Shown here piece after piece: positions 9,659 through 18,807 of a DNA stretch of 64,000 nucleotides (positions are counted from its first letter, which is position 1; each line of letters opens with the position of its first letter). Origin of the DNA: Thalassotalea sp. (GTDB lineage: Bacteria > Pseudomonadota > Gammaproteobacteria > Enterobacterales > Alteromonadaceae); NCBI GenBank assembly GCA_029237915.1, contig JAQWHD010000025.1, forward strand, positions 31,650 through 95,649, read 5' to 3'. The position numbers were made by a program, and so were the translations under genes. The notes beneath the pieces were generated by a model. The model worked only from the letters and a program-made list of their open reading frames with translations. It was not told where the DNA came from and did no database searches.

Positions 9659-9677
9659 TTTAAGCTATTATTAAATT

Positions 9678-10085
9678 ATGTCTGAACAAATGACGTCAAA
9701 TAAGCCCTATTTAATTAGGGCTTTTTACGATTGGTTAGTAGATAACGAACTTACACCATATATCGCTGTTGATGCTGAGTATCCAAATGTTATGGTGCCA
9801 GTACAACATATTCAAGATGGTCAAATAGTCTTAAATATTGCGCCTGAATCATTAGGCTCAATTTCTATGGCTGGTGACGTTATTGAATTTACTGCGCGCT
9901 TTGGCGGAAAGGTCGAACATCTATATGTACCTTATGAAGCTATAGCAGCTATTTACGCTAAGGAAAACGGCGTTGGCTCATCATTTAGCGTTGAGTACCC
10001 TGAAATAGACGATATTGATGCACAAGAGACACAAGCCCCTAAGCCAGATAAAAAAGGCAAGCCTTCTTTATCAATCGTAAAATAA
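9678..10085 (+). CDS. sspB: SspB, ClpXP specificity-enhancing factor
   Basis: Adaptor of 135 aa that delivers ssrA-tagged proteins to ClpXP. The substrate-binding domain covers about residues 5-112 (RAFYDWLVDNELTPYIAV at the start, FGGKVEHLYVPYEAIAAIY near its end). A flexible linker leads to a basic C-terminal tail ending KPSLSIVK, which matches the ClpX-docking (XB) tail of the family. It is co-directional with sspA and closed by a terminator. Confidence 0.95.
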   Translation: MSEQMTSNKPYLIRAFYDWLVDNELTPYIAVDAEYPNVMVPVQHIQDGQIVLNIAPESLGSISMAGDVIEFTARFGGKVEHLYVPYEAIAAIYAKENGVGSSFSVEYPEIDDIDAQETQAPKPDKKGKPSLSIVK

Positions 10086-10107
10086 AATATTGATTTAATA
10101 TCGATAC

Positions 10108-10137
10108 AAAAAAACCAGTCATAGCGACTGGTTTTTT
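10108..10137 (+). terminator. Terminator of sspAB
   Basis: AAAAACCAGTC / GACTGGTTTTTT with a 5-nt loop and a T-run, 22 bp after the sspB stop. Confidence 0.92.
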
Positions 10138-10155
10138 ATTGTCTAGCACATTATC

Positions 10156-10286
10156 AAAGCTAGAAAGCTATGATGACAAAGACTAAGAGGATAAGATCCT
10201 GAATCAAGTTCAGGATGACGCACTGCGTTCTGAAACTGTTCTAAAAGCTAGAAAACTAGATAGCTAGAAAACTAGAAAATCTAGGT
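10156..10286. repeat. Intergenic repeats: AGCTAGAAAACTAGA copies and an ATCCTGAA hairpin
   Basis: Two identical 15-mers AGCTAGAAAACTAGA start at 10246 and 10262, and a related AGCTAGAAAGCTA lies near 10158. Between them, 10196-10216 forms the hairpin ATCCTGAA-tcaag-TTCAGGAT followed by GACGC. The same right-end pattern (AAGAT..CTGA..TCAG.ATGACGC) recurs near 61,031-61,058. No coding sequence is seen between sspB and dolP. Confidence 0.7.
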
Positions 10287-10306
10287 AATAAGTAAATAAG
10301 CCTGCT

Positions 10307-10873
10307 TTATTTTTTTATCTCAAAGGCTTTATATACTCTAGCCACACCATCTATATGACGAGCTATTTCAACGGCGATATTTGCGTCTTTATTACTAACT
10401 AAGCCCATTAAAAACACTTCAGAATCTTCCGAGATAACTTTGATAATCGAACCATCAAGGCGCTCATCTGTTAGTAGGCTCGACTTTACTTTAGTCGTTA
10501 ACCATGAATCGGTGGTTTTAGTGCCGGCTGTACTTAATTTGGCGATACGGATCTGATTATGAATTTTTTTAACTCTTGGTATCGCAGCAATAATTTTATG
10601 CACCTTATCTTTATCGGCTGCGGTTTCAGCTTGCCCTACTAGAAGCACGGTGCTATTTAAGCTGATAACTTGTACATTAGTTGCCTTTGCTACTGCTTCA
10701 TTTTCTGATATATCTCGCAGCCCTTGCACTTCAATTGTTTGATCATCTACTTGTACGTCGAAAGGCCTTGGATCATTTAGTGATGCAGCACCCGCACCAA
10801 TACCGGCAATAACAACTACGGCACAACCTTGCAATAAGGTTAGGGAGAAGAGGGCGATGATTATCTTTTTCAT
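10307..10873 (-). CDS. dolP: DolP (YraP), BON-domain outer-membrane lipoprotein
   Basis: Outer-membrane lipoprotein of 188 aa with two BON domains. In E. coli it localises to the division site and supports envelope integrity and BAM function. The lipobox LLQGC places the lipidated Cys at residue 17. BON1 covers about 46-114 and BON2 about 124-188, each with the typical V.L.G.V.....A...A pattern (VFLMGLVSNKDANIAVEIA). It is the last gene of the lpoA-yraN-diaA-dolP block, 43 bp after diaA. Confidence 0.94.
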   Translation of the reverse strand: MKKIIIALFSLTLLQGCAVVVIAGIGAGAASLNDPRPFDVQVDDQTIEVQGLRDISENEAVAKATNVQVISLNSTVLLVGQAETAADKDKVHKIIAAIPRVKKIHNQIRIAKLSTAGTKTTDSWLTTKVKSSLLTDERLDGSIIKVISEDSEVFLMGLVSNKDANIAVEIARHIDGVARVYKAFEIKK

Positions 10874-10916
10874 GGGTAATATAAGTTCTTTTATGGTTTT
10901 AAATGCTAAGTTGGCG

Positions 10917-11876
<960 letters not shown>

Positions 11877-11893
<17 letters not shown>

Positions 11894-13913
11894 GCTGAAT
11901 TCGGCTAGAGCGGTATCTGCCCCAGTAAAAACTCCTGCTTATCACTCTGCTGTCATTCATTTGCAATACACCCGTTTCTCCTTGATGCTTTAGCAGCGGT
12001 AGGAGTTGCATTTTTTTAGCTTTAGCACTTAAATTCCAGCTATCAATACCCATTGCATAAATGCGCTCCAGGGCACTGCTACGGTTTGGCCAAATCTGTT
12101 TTGCTTCAATAGAAAGTTCCTGGCTATTCTCTTTACCGGTTAATAACCATGGGATTTCGGTAAAGGTGAGGCCGGTTAGATCTCGCCTTGAATTTCGGTC
12201 AGTAGCATCACTATTGCTTCTTGAGCTAGCATAAATAGGGATGGTCTGTGCAAATGGACTGGTGTTAACATCTATGTATGGCTTTAATAACTTAGCTTGG
12301 TCTGGTGTACCAAATAAATAAATAAAATCGATATCTCGACGATTTCTAGATTCTGCTTTTACGTTATTTTGCACCATGTTACGTAGTGCTTTAATACGTT
12401 CATCGGAAAGATTAACATCTAGGCCGCCTTTAACTGCTGATTGCATTTTCTTACCATTCGGATAATAAACAATCGTTGGCGTAAAACCTGTTTGCAAGTG
12501 CCATTGCTGTGCAAAAGAGTTAGCCATACGCTTACCTATGGCAGAGTTTTGACTTAAAATTAAGCCTTGCTTAAAGCCTTTTTTGCTTAAAGAGAATGCC
12601 GCTTGCGTTGCTTCATCTTCAGGCAACATAGAAAATGCGTAGTGATGTTCAGCTAATATTCCATCTTCAGGTAAATTAAGCAGTAACGTTGGCCAATCAT
12701 AATTTGTTATGACCGCGTTCATGTCAGAATGTAAATTCTCATTTTCAATGCCATTCATGCTGCTATTTAACGTATTATTTTGCTCAAGATCTAGGGTTTG
12801 GGTCTCAACCGTACTTATTTCGGTCGGTGTATCTTGAGTCGTTAAATACTCATCTATTGTACTGTTTGTATAAGCTAAATATTGATCGACATGATTTTTA
12901 AGTAATGGACCGATAACAAAATCCGGTTGTAAACCATTGAGCTTAGCTATGATTTCAACCATAGGCTTTGAGTTGGTGTCGATAAATGTTATTTGTTGCG
13001 ATTGATTATTACCATATGCAGCTAAAATACCTGCTTGTAGTGTTTTACCCAATATCGCTTCGCGCCCGGACAGAGGGATCAAAACACTTACTTTACTGAT
13101 GATGACTTGGTTATTCGCAGCTAAACTTTTGTTTTTATAATCGTCGACTAAAAAATTTGCTGGGTGTTCAGGGTATGCCACATTCCATTGACTTAGGTTA
13201 TCAGCAAGAGCTACTTCATCAGTACCATGAGTGCTTATGGTGTTTGTAAGTGCTAACCAACCATCTAGGTCAAATGCTTGGCGTTTGTTCAAGTGAGCTA
13301 ATTGCCATGGCTTTAATTTAGCAAATATTGAATTTAAATAATCAATTTCAGTAATGTCAGTTGTCGGGTATTGTTGATAGTAATTTAAATAACTAATTAT
13401 ACCTTCAACAAGTAAGCCTCGTTGAACATTGATTTGTGCGGTTAGCCTTAACTGCCTTTGTGATGGAATGTCACGTTTTACCATAGCAAGTTTTGTTTGT
13501 GCTATATCGGCAAAACCTAATTCATATAAACCTTGCGCTAGGTTTAGTTCATTAAAGTTTTTCTGCGATCGCGTTAACGGCAGTTTACTTAGTTGATGAC
13601 TAATGTATAAAGATTTTTCTAACTGTTGCTCTTTTAGATAAAGCGCAGAAGCTTGTAGTAAAAGAATTGTCGCTTGTTCTGTATTCTCTTGTTTAGCTTT
13701 ATCAACCATTTGATCTGGTGTTAATTCACTGTCTTCAATAATCTCAATTTCAGCAGTGTCAGCAGTTTCAGCTTCTAAATTGGCTGTAGCTGCAGGTGTG
13801 GTTTCGCTCACAGTTGTACCACAACTCTGTAGTAATAGAAGGCCACTTAAAACAAAGATGAGTGGTGTTTTGATGATTGAATTTTTTATTTTTATCAAGG
13901 CTAATTGGTCCAA
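11877..13913 (-). CDS. lpoA: LpoA, outer-membrane lipoprotein activator of PBP1A
   Basis: Lipoprotein of 678 aa that reaches from the outer membrane to stimulate PBP1A transpeptidase in gammaproteobacteria. The signal has lipobox LLQSC with Cys at residue 31. The N-terminal half (about 70-260) is helical and TPR-like. From about 277 (VSVLIPLSGREAILGKTLQAG) a periplasmic-binding-protein-like domain runs to the end. Between them a low-complexity stretch of Thr, Asn and Glu interrupts the second domain (about 355-400), longer than I recall for E. coli LpoA. It is divergent from rsmI, as in E. coli. Confidence 0.95.
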
Positions 13914-14108
13914 GAAAGTAATTAATAGTATTATAGCAAGCTAAAATACATTTAATACCAAGTTAACTTAATTAATAATGGTATAAGAGATATAATGGTT
14001 ATAGTAAACTGCCTGCTCGCCTTAGGGCAAGGGCTAGATTGTAACTTACTGATGTAAGACTGATTTAATTAACTAAATTGGCATAAGCTCTATTCTTCGA
14101 TATTAATA

Positions 14109-14972
14109 ATGGTAATTAAAATGACGCAAACCGTAATCGCTCCTAGTACTCTTTATATCGTAGCTACGCCTATTGGTAATTTAATGGACATCAGCCAAAG
14201 AGCTATTGAGGTTCTTAGCCAAGTCGATTTGATTTGTTGCGAGGATACAAGACACACTGGTCGTTTGCTATCAGCTTATAGCATTAAAAATAAAACCATG
14301 TCATTACATGACCATAATGAGCGCCAACGCCAAGATCAAATTGCTAGTATGCTAGCTGAAGGAAAAAGCATTGCTTTAGTTTCTGATGCCGGTACGCCAC
14401 TTATTTCTGATCCTGGTTTTCATATTGTTAAGCATTTAAGAAGTTTAAATTTAACTGTCACTCCTATTCCTGGGGCATGTGCAGCCATATCGGCATTATC
14501 TGTTGCAGGCTTGCCAACGGATCGATTTACCTTTGAAGGTTTTTTACCCTCTAAATCAGGCTCTAGAAAAACTAAACTCGCCGAGCTAGAGCATGAAACT
14601 CGTACCATGGTTTTTTATGATGCCCCTCGCCGTGCAATAGATACAGTGCAAGATATTAATGATGTCTTAGGTGGCGACAGACAAATTGTTATCGCTAGAG
14701 AGTTAACTAAAACATTTGAAACGGTACATGCCGATACTGCGGAAAATTTCCTTACCTGGTTAAATGAAGATGCAAATCAATTAAAAGGTGAAATGGTACT
14801 TATCATAGAAGGTGCCAAAGTCGATCCTAATGCAATTTCTCCAGCAGCAATAGCTACCTTAAAGCTATTAATTACCGAGATGAAACCGAAAAAAGCTTGC
14901 GCAATTGCGGCTGAAATTCATGGTGTTAAAAAGAATGCGTTATACCAAGTTGCTTTAGATCTAAACCTTTAA
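14109..14972 (+). CDS. rsmI: RsmI, 16S rRNA 2'-O-methyltransferase (C1402)
   Basis: SAM-dependent tetrapyrrole-methylase-fold enzyme of 287 aa that 2'-O-methylates C1402 of 16S rRNA. Family motifs are LYIVATPIGNLMDISQRA near the N-terminus, CCEDTRHTGRLL, ALVSDAGTPLISDPG, PGACAAISAL and YDAPRR. The given ATG has an alternative in-frame ATG 12 bp downstream, and neither has a clear Shine-Dalgarno sequence. It is divergent from lpoA and convergent with the GST gene. Confidence 0.96.
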   Translation: MVIKMTQTVIAPSTLYIVATPIGNLMDISQRAIEVLSQVDLICCEDTRHTGRLLSAYSIKNKTMSLHDHNERQRQDQIASMLAEGKSIALVSDAGTPLISDPGFHIVKHLRSLNLTVTPIPGACAAISALSVAGLPTDRFTFEGFLPSKSGSRKTKLAELEHETRTMVFYDAPRRAIDTVQDINDVLGGDRQIVIARELTKTFETVHADTAENFLTWLNEDANQLKGEMVLIIEGAKVDPNAISPAAIATLKLLITEMKPKKACAIAAEIHGVKKNALYQVALDLNL

Positions 14973-14975
14973 GCT

Positions 14976-15635
14976 TTAGGTTTCTAAAGCAAATGGTTTT
15001 ATCTCATAGTTAGCAATATCTTTGCCAATATCCACTGTTTTAATAAAGCTAGGGCGAGCTTTTAGCCTATTTAAATAAGCCAAGGTTTGTGGTTTGTAAT
15101 GCAAGGATAAGCCTAAAAGCTCACCTAAATACAAAGCATAGCCCACCGCAATATCTGCGATAGTAAATTTATTTGCAGATAAATAATCATGCTCAGTCAA
15201 ATGTGTATTCAAGCGTTTAAGGCGAGCTAGAAACCACAAGGCGTAATCATTACTTACTTGGCTATTTTGTCTATCTTGAGCTTCAAATTGTGAATACCTT
15301 AAAACAAGAGTCTGCGGAAAAGTAAGTGTTGCATCACTTTGAAATAGCCAATTTAAAAAGTTACCGTATTCAGGGTTAGTAACGGGTACAGATAAATCAT
15401 CTTGCTGATAATGCTGAGCCAAATACAGCAACATTGCACTAGATTCAGTTAACTTAGTTTCACCATCTTCTAAATAAGGTACTGTACCTAAGTGGTTTAA
15501 TTCAATAAATGACTTTTCTAAAAAGCGCGGTGGAAAGGGCATTGAATGCACTTTATAATCAAGTTGCATCTCCTCTAGTGCCCAAAGTACTCGCAGTGAA
15601 CGCGAGTTATGACAATGCCATAATTTAATGGTCAA
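14976..15635 (-). CDS. Glutathione S-transferase family protein
   Basis: GST-fold protein of 219 aa. The N-terminal thioredoxin-like domain (about 1-78) has the motif LWHCHNSRSLRVLWALEE, the cis-Pro region LGTVPYLED and the glutathione-binding TESSAMLLYL. An alpha-helical C-terminal domain follows, with TIADIAVGYAL. Substrates cannot be told from sequence. It is a single gene, tail-to-tail with rsmI (3 bp between stops) and divergent from rnpB. Confidence 0.88.
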   Translation of the reverse strand: MTIKLWHCHNSRSLRVLWALEEMQLDYKVHSMPFPPRFLEKSFIELNHLGTVPYLEDGETKLTESSAMLLYLAQHYQQDDLSVPVTNPEYGNFLNWLFQSDATLTFPQTLVLRYSQFEAQDRQNSQVSNDYALWFLARLKRLNTHLTEHDYLSANKFTIADIAVGYALYLGELLGLSLHYKPQTLAYLNRLKARPSFIKTVDIGKDIANYEIKPFALET

Positions 15636-15734
15636 TTTACTCTCTCCTTTTGACTAACTAACGGCTAGATTAATGTAATTATTGTAAACCATCTATGGTT
15701 TTATTAGATAAAATGAAATCTGCTCACAATTAAT

Positions 15735-15770
15735 TTTACTCTGACCCCATTGATCGGTTAGAATGCGCCC
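15735..15770 (+). promoter_or_regulatory. Probable rnpB promoter
   Basis: TTTACT (15735-15740) and TAGAAT (15759-15764) are separated by 18 bp. The GC-rich discriminator GCGCCC follows just before the RNA start at about 15,771. A GC-rich discriminator is typical of stringently regulated stable-RNA promoters. Confidence 0.6.
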
Positions 15771-16170
15771 GAGTTGGCCAGACAATCGCTGCTTAATCGT
15801 TGTATCTGATGCGCAAGTTGAAGATAGACAGATTGAGGGGAGGAAAGTCCGGGCTCCATTGAGCAGGGTGCCAGGTAACACCTGGGCGGCGCAAGCCGAC
15901 GACAAGTGCAGCAGAGAGAAGACCGCCGATGGTTATTCTTCGGAATTTCACAGGTAAGGCTGAAAGGGTGCGGTAAGAGCGCACCGGGCGGCTGGTAACA
16001 GTTCGCAGCAGGGTAAACTCCACCCGGAGCAAGACCAAATAGGGTTCCATTAGGCGTGGCTCGCGTTGGAACCGGGTAGGTTGCTTGAGCTATGGAGCGA
16101 TCCATAGCCTAGACGAATGATTGTCGCCTCGCAAGAGGTAACAGAACCCGGCTTATACGGCCAACTCATC
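15771..16170 (+). ncRNA. rnpB: RNase P RNA (M1 RNA), bacterial type A
   Basis: Catalytic RNA of RNase P, which removes 5' leaders from pre-tRNAs. The ends pair as the P1 helix (GAGTTGGCC at the start with GGCCAACTC near 16,159-16,167). Conserved regions are visible: GAGGAAAGTCCGGGCTCC (15,837-15,855), GGTGCCAGGTAA, CACCCGGAGCAAGACCAAATAGG, GGGTAGGTTGCTTGAGC, and ACAGAACCCGGCTTAT close to the 3' end. The length of about 400 nt is close to the E. coli 377 nt. It is followed by a terminator and then by a partial second copy of its 3' domain. Confidence 0.98.
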
Positions 16171-16276
16171 AAATAATAAACCCCAGCTAATTAACGTTAG
16201 CTGGGGTTTTTCTTTACCATAACTTTGAAAATAATAATCGTCATTCCATCATGCTTTTGGATGGAACCTCATGCAG
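16021..16276 (+). repeat. Direct repeat, copy 1 (rnpB 3' domain, terminator and flank)
   Basis: This 256-bp segment recurs at 16331-16586 with a constant 310-bp offset and no indels. By my count the two copies differ at 19 of the 150 RNA positions but at only 2 of the following 106 positions. Confidence 0.93.
16181..16213 (+). terminator. rnpB terminator
   Basis: CCCCAGCTAA / TTAGCTGGGG with a 6-nt loop is followed by TTTTTCTTT. It lies 10 nt after the mature RNA end. Confidence 0.93.
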
Positions 16277-16330
16277 TTTACACTGCATTAGAAAAATAAC
16301 ATTTCACAGCAGGGGTGCTAACATACTGGC

Positions 16331-16480
16331 CACCCGGAGCAAGACCAAATAGGGTTCCGTACGGCGTGGCTCGCGTTGGAACCGGGTAGGTTGCTTGAGC
16401 ATGTGAGCGATTGCATGCCTAGACGAATGATTGTCGCTTCTTCGGAAGTAACAGAACCCGGCTTATACGGCCAACTCAAC
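16331..16480 (+). pseudogene. Partial second copy of the rnpB 3' domain
   Basis: This copy holds the last ~150 nt of RNase P RNA, from CACCCGGAGCAAG to CCGGCCAACTC, with no 5' part and so no partner for helix P1. It cannot be a complete RNase P RNA. Differences from the functional copy cluster in three hairpins and mostly keep pairing. GCTATGG/CCATAGC becomes GCATGTG/TGCATGC with wobbles, and CCTC-GCAA-GAGG becomes CTTC-TTCG-GAAG (GNRA loop to UUCG loop). It could be a relic of recombination with a divergent rnpB allele or a retained structured RNA. A weakened copy of the terminator follows. Confidence 0.9.
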
Positions 16481-16490
16481 AAATAATAAA

Positions 16491-16523
16491 CCCCAGCTAA
16501 TTAACGTTAACTGGGGTTTTTCT
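16491..16523 (+). terminator. Duplicate rnpB-type terminator
   Basis: CCCCAGCTAA / TTAACTGGGG followed by TTTTTCTTT. One G-to-A change relative to copy 1 introduces a C-A mismatch in the stem, so it is probably weaker but still plausible. Confidence 0.75.
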
Positions 16524-16767
16524 TTACCATAACTTTGAAAATAATAACCGTCATTCCATCATGCTTTTGGATGGAACCTCATGCAGCGTGCTGTGGATCT
16601 AAATACTTAATGTGGAACTTTTTTGTTTTTAAGAAAGCCTAAAAGCAAAAAAAATATACGGTTAACATTAAATTCGATAACTATTATATGCAAAATCCCT
16701 TTTACTTTATCAAAAAATAGTTAAATATAAGTTATTAAAAATAATAACTATTCGAAATGGAGTTCTT

Positions 16768-18735
16768 TTGCAGTACCTAACCTCTTATTTAATTACCTTT
16801 TTTACTTTTTGCTTTTTATATACCTCACAAGTAAATGCTAATACCACAACCGCGCCGAACCTTCCGGTTGAGTCTTTCTTTAAATATACAGAAATTAGTG
16901 GATTAGAGCTTTCGCCTACAGGTGAATATTTAGCAGCAAAAGTGAAAGTAGGAGAATCAAAGCGCTTAGCTATTATGGAAACTAAAACCAATAAAATGCT
17001 TTCGGTTACAGGTTTTGATGAACAATCTGATGTTGGAAGTATAAGTTGGGTCTCTGACGATAGAGTTATTGTGAGTATGATTGACCGTGTTGGGCCATTA
17101 GACAAGCCCCGAGCTACCGGATTTCTATTTGCAGTAAATGTTGATGGTAGTAAAAAAAGTCAGCTTATTCCCACTCCTGCTAGGCCAGGAAAAGCGGTAG
17201 GACGTAGAGCGACTTCACAGCTAGTTGATATGCTTCCTGATGATCCTAAATATGTATTAATGTTTGTAGCGGATAGTTCTTACACCACTATTTATAAAAT
17301 GAATGTGTTTAGTGGTCGTAAAACTGAATATGCTAAGAGTAATGAAGCTGGAGCTACCATTCAAACGGACCATAATAACGTAATCCGTTTTTACATCGAT
17401 AACGATTACGACTTAGATGATGATATATATACTCGGAAACTCTACTATCGAGATAGCGATGAAGATGATTGGCAGCTACATCGTACAATTGTTGATAAAA
17501 AGGCTAGAAAATTGGGTTACTCAGCATTTGAATTAATCAGTTTCACTACAGACAATAAACGCGTTTTTATTGAAACAGATGATGCCATAGAAGAATATGA
17601 CCCTATAACTAAAAAATATAAAACATTAGTCGCTTTTAACGACGATGCGGATGTTATAGGCAACATTTACTCTACCGACTTTAATCGGAAAGAATTAATC
17701 GGCGTTAAAAGAATGCCAGGGAATATTGAAACAACTTATTTTGGTGATAATCCAGATATTGCACTTCGTAAAAGTTTTTCAGCAGCATTTCCGGGTAAAG
17801 AGGTTTCTTTGTCGGGGAAGACGAAAGACGGTAGCTTAATGCTGATATATGTTTACAGCGATAAAATCGCTGGCGAGTATTATCTTTTTGATGCTAAAGC
17901 TCGTTCGTTATCATTTCTATTGAGTACTGCGCCGCAGAGAAATGAAAAACAGCTTGCCGAGATGAAGCCATTTAGTTTTATTGCTCGAGACGGTTTAGAA
18001 ATCCGTGGTTACTTAACTCTACCCAAAGGAAAGTCTAAAAACTTGCCATTAGTGCAAGTAGTTCATGGCGGTCCATATGGAGTTACCGATGATTGGAGAT
18101 ATAATGATGAGGCACAGTTTTTTGCCAACCAGGGCTATGCGGTTATTCAAGTAAATTATCGTGGTTCTGGTGGTCGAGGTAATCGTTTTCAATTTGATCA
18201 TTACCTAAAAATGGGTAAAGAAATGCAAGATGATTTAACAGATGCTGTGCATTGGGCGATTGACGAGGGTATAGCAAATAAAGATAAAGTATGCATTTAC
18301 GGGGCTAGTTATGGAGGTTATGCGGCGTTAATGGGAGTCGTTAAAGAGCCGGACCTATATAAATGTGCAGTGCCGTATGTTGGTGTTTATGATATTGCTA
18401 TTCAAAAAGATCACAGCGATACACGATTAACTGAGGGCGGAAGAAAGTTCTTAAAAGAGGCTTGGAATGCTTATGATGAAGAATTTGTTAAAGAGCGCTC
18501 GCCTATTTATCATCTAGATAAGCTTAAAGCTGCATTATTTTTTGTGCATGGTGGTATGGATAAACGTGTTCCAATAGAACAGTATGAAGCGGTAACTAAA
18601 AAGCTAGATGAAATGGGTTATCGCTATGAGTCTTTAGTAGAGCCGGATGAAGCTCATGGTTTTGCCAATGAAGAAAACCGTTTTAAATTATACAAACGAA
18701 TTGCCAAATTCCTCGATAAACACATTGGCGACTAA
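16768..18735 (+). CDS. S9 family prolyl oligopeptidase (secreted)
   Basis: Peptidase of 655 aa, probably periplasmic or secreted. A TTG start is supported by AATGGAG upstream and because it supplies a signal peptide (about residues 1-24, cleaved near VNA-NTT). No ATG is available before the mature domain. A beta-propeller-like region (about 40-390) precedes an alpha/beta-hydrolase domain with Ser514 in GASYGG, Asp598 in HGGMDKRVP and His630 in DEAHGF. The oxyanion-side stretch VVHGGPYG is present. It resembles the acylaminoacyl- or dipeptidyl-peptidase branch of S9. The exact substrate is not decidable. It is a single gene with a shared terminator. Confidence 0.92.
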   Translation: MQYLTSYLITFFTFCFLYTSQVNANTTTAPNLPVESFFKYTEISGLELSPTGEYLAAKVKVGESKRLAIMETKTNKMLSVTGFDEQSDVGSISWVSDDRVIVSMIDRVGPLDKPRATGFLFAVNVDGSKKSQLIPTPARPGKAVGRRATSQLVDMLPDDPKYVLMFVADSSYTTIYKMNVFSGRKTEYAKSNEAGATIQTDHNNVIRFYIDNDYDLDDDIYTRKLYYRDSDEDDWQLHRTIVDKKARKLGYSAFELISFTTDNKRVFIETDDAIEEYDPITKKYKTLVAFNDDADVIGNIYSTDFNRKELIGVKRMPGNIETTYFGDNPDIALRKSFSAAFPGKEVSLSGKTKDGSLMLIYVYSDKIAGEYYLFDAKARSLSFLLSTAPQRNEKQLAEMKPFSFIARDGLEIRGYLTLPKGKSKNLPLVQVVHGGPYGVTDDWRYNDEAQFFANQGYAVIQVNYRGSGGRGNRFQFDHYLKMGKEMQDDLTDAVHWAIDEGIANKDKVCIYGASYGGYAALMGVVKEPDLYKCAVPYVGVYDIAIQKDHSDTRLTEGGRKFLKEAWNAYDEEFVKERSPIYHLDKLKAALFFVHGGMDKRVPIEQYEAVTKKLDEMGYRYESLVEPDEAHGFANEENRFKLYKRIAKFLDKHIGD

Positions 18736-18766
18736 CTTGAGCATAAGTAACGTTGCTTAGTTAATT

Positions 18767-18796
18767 AAAAGCCTACATAACTCACTGTAGGCTTTT
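18767..18796. terminator. Bidirectional terminator between the S9 peptidase and malic enzyme
   Basis: AAAAGCCTACA / TGTAGGCTTTT with an 8-nt loop, A-run on one side and T-run on the other, between convergent genes. Confidence 0.9.
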
Positions 18797-18807
18797 CTAT
18801 TTTACGG

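Larger units (their letters stand above)
16331..16586 (+). repeat. Direct repeat, copy 2
   Basis: Partner of 16021-16276. The 54-bp spacer between the copies begins with a small palindrome at the repeat end (ATGCAG-tttaca-CTGCAT, 16271-16288). E. coli rnpB is also followed by tandem repeats that include its 3' end and terminator, to my recollection, so the arrangement has a precedent of different size. Confidence 0.92.

Noticed and set aside
10246..10276. Short AGCTAGAAAACTAGA repeats as a CRISPR-like array
   Set aside because: There are only two adjacent copies with a 1-bp gap and no spacers of constant length.
15758..16105. Open frames on both strands across rnpB
   Set aside because: They lie within the structured RNase P RNA and have no protein family features.
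16722..16756. AATAGTTA / TAACTATT inverted pair upstream of the S9 peptidase
   Set aside because: The region is extremely AT-rich, so short inverted repeats are expected by chance.
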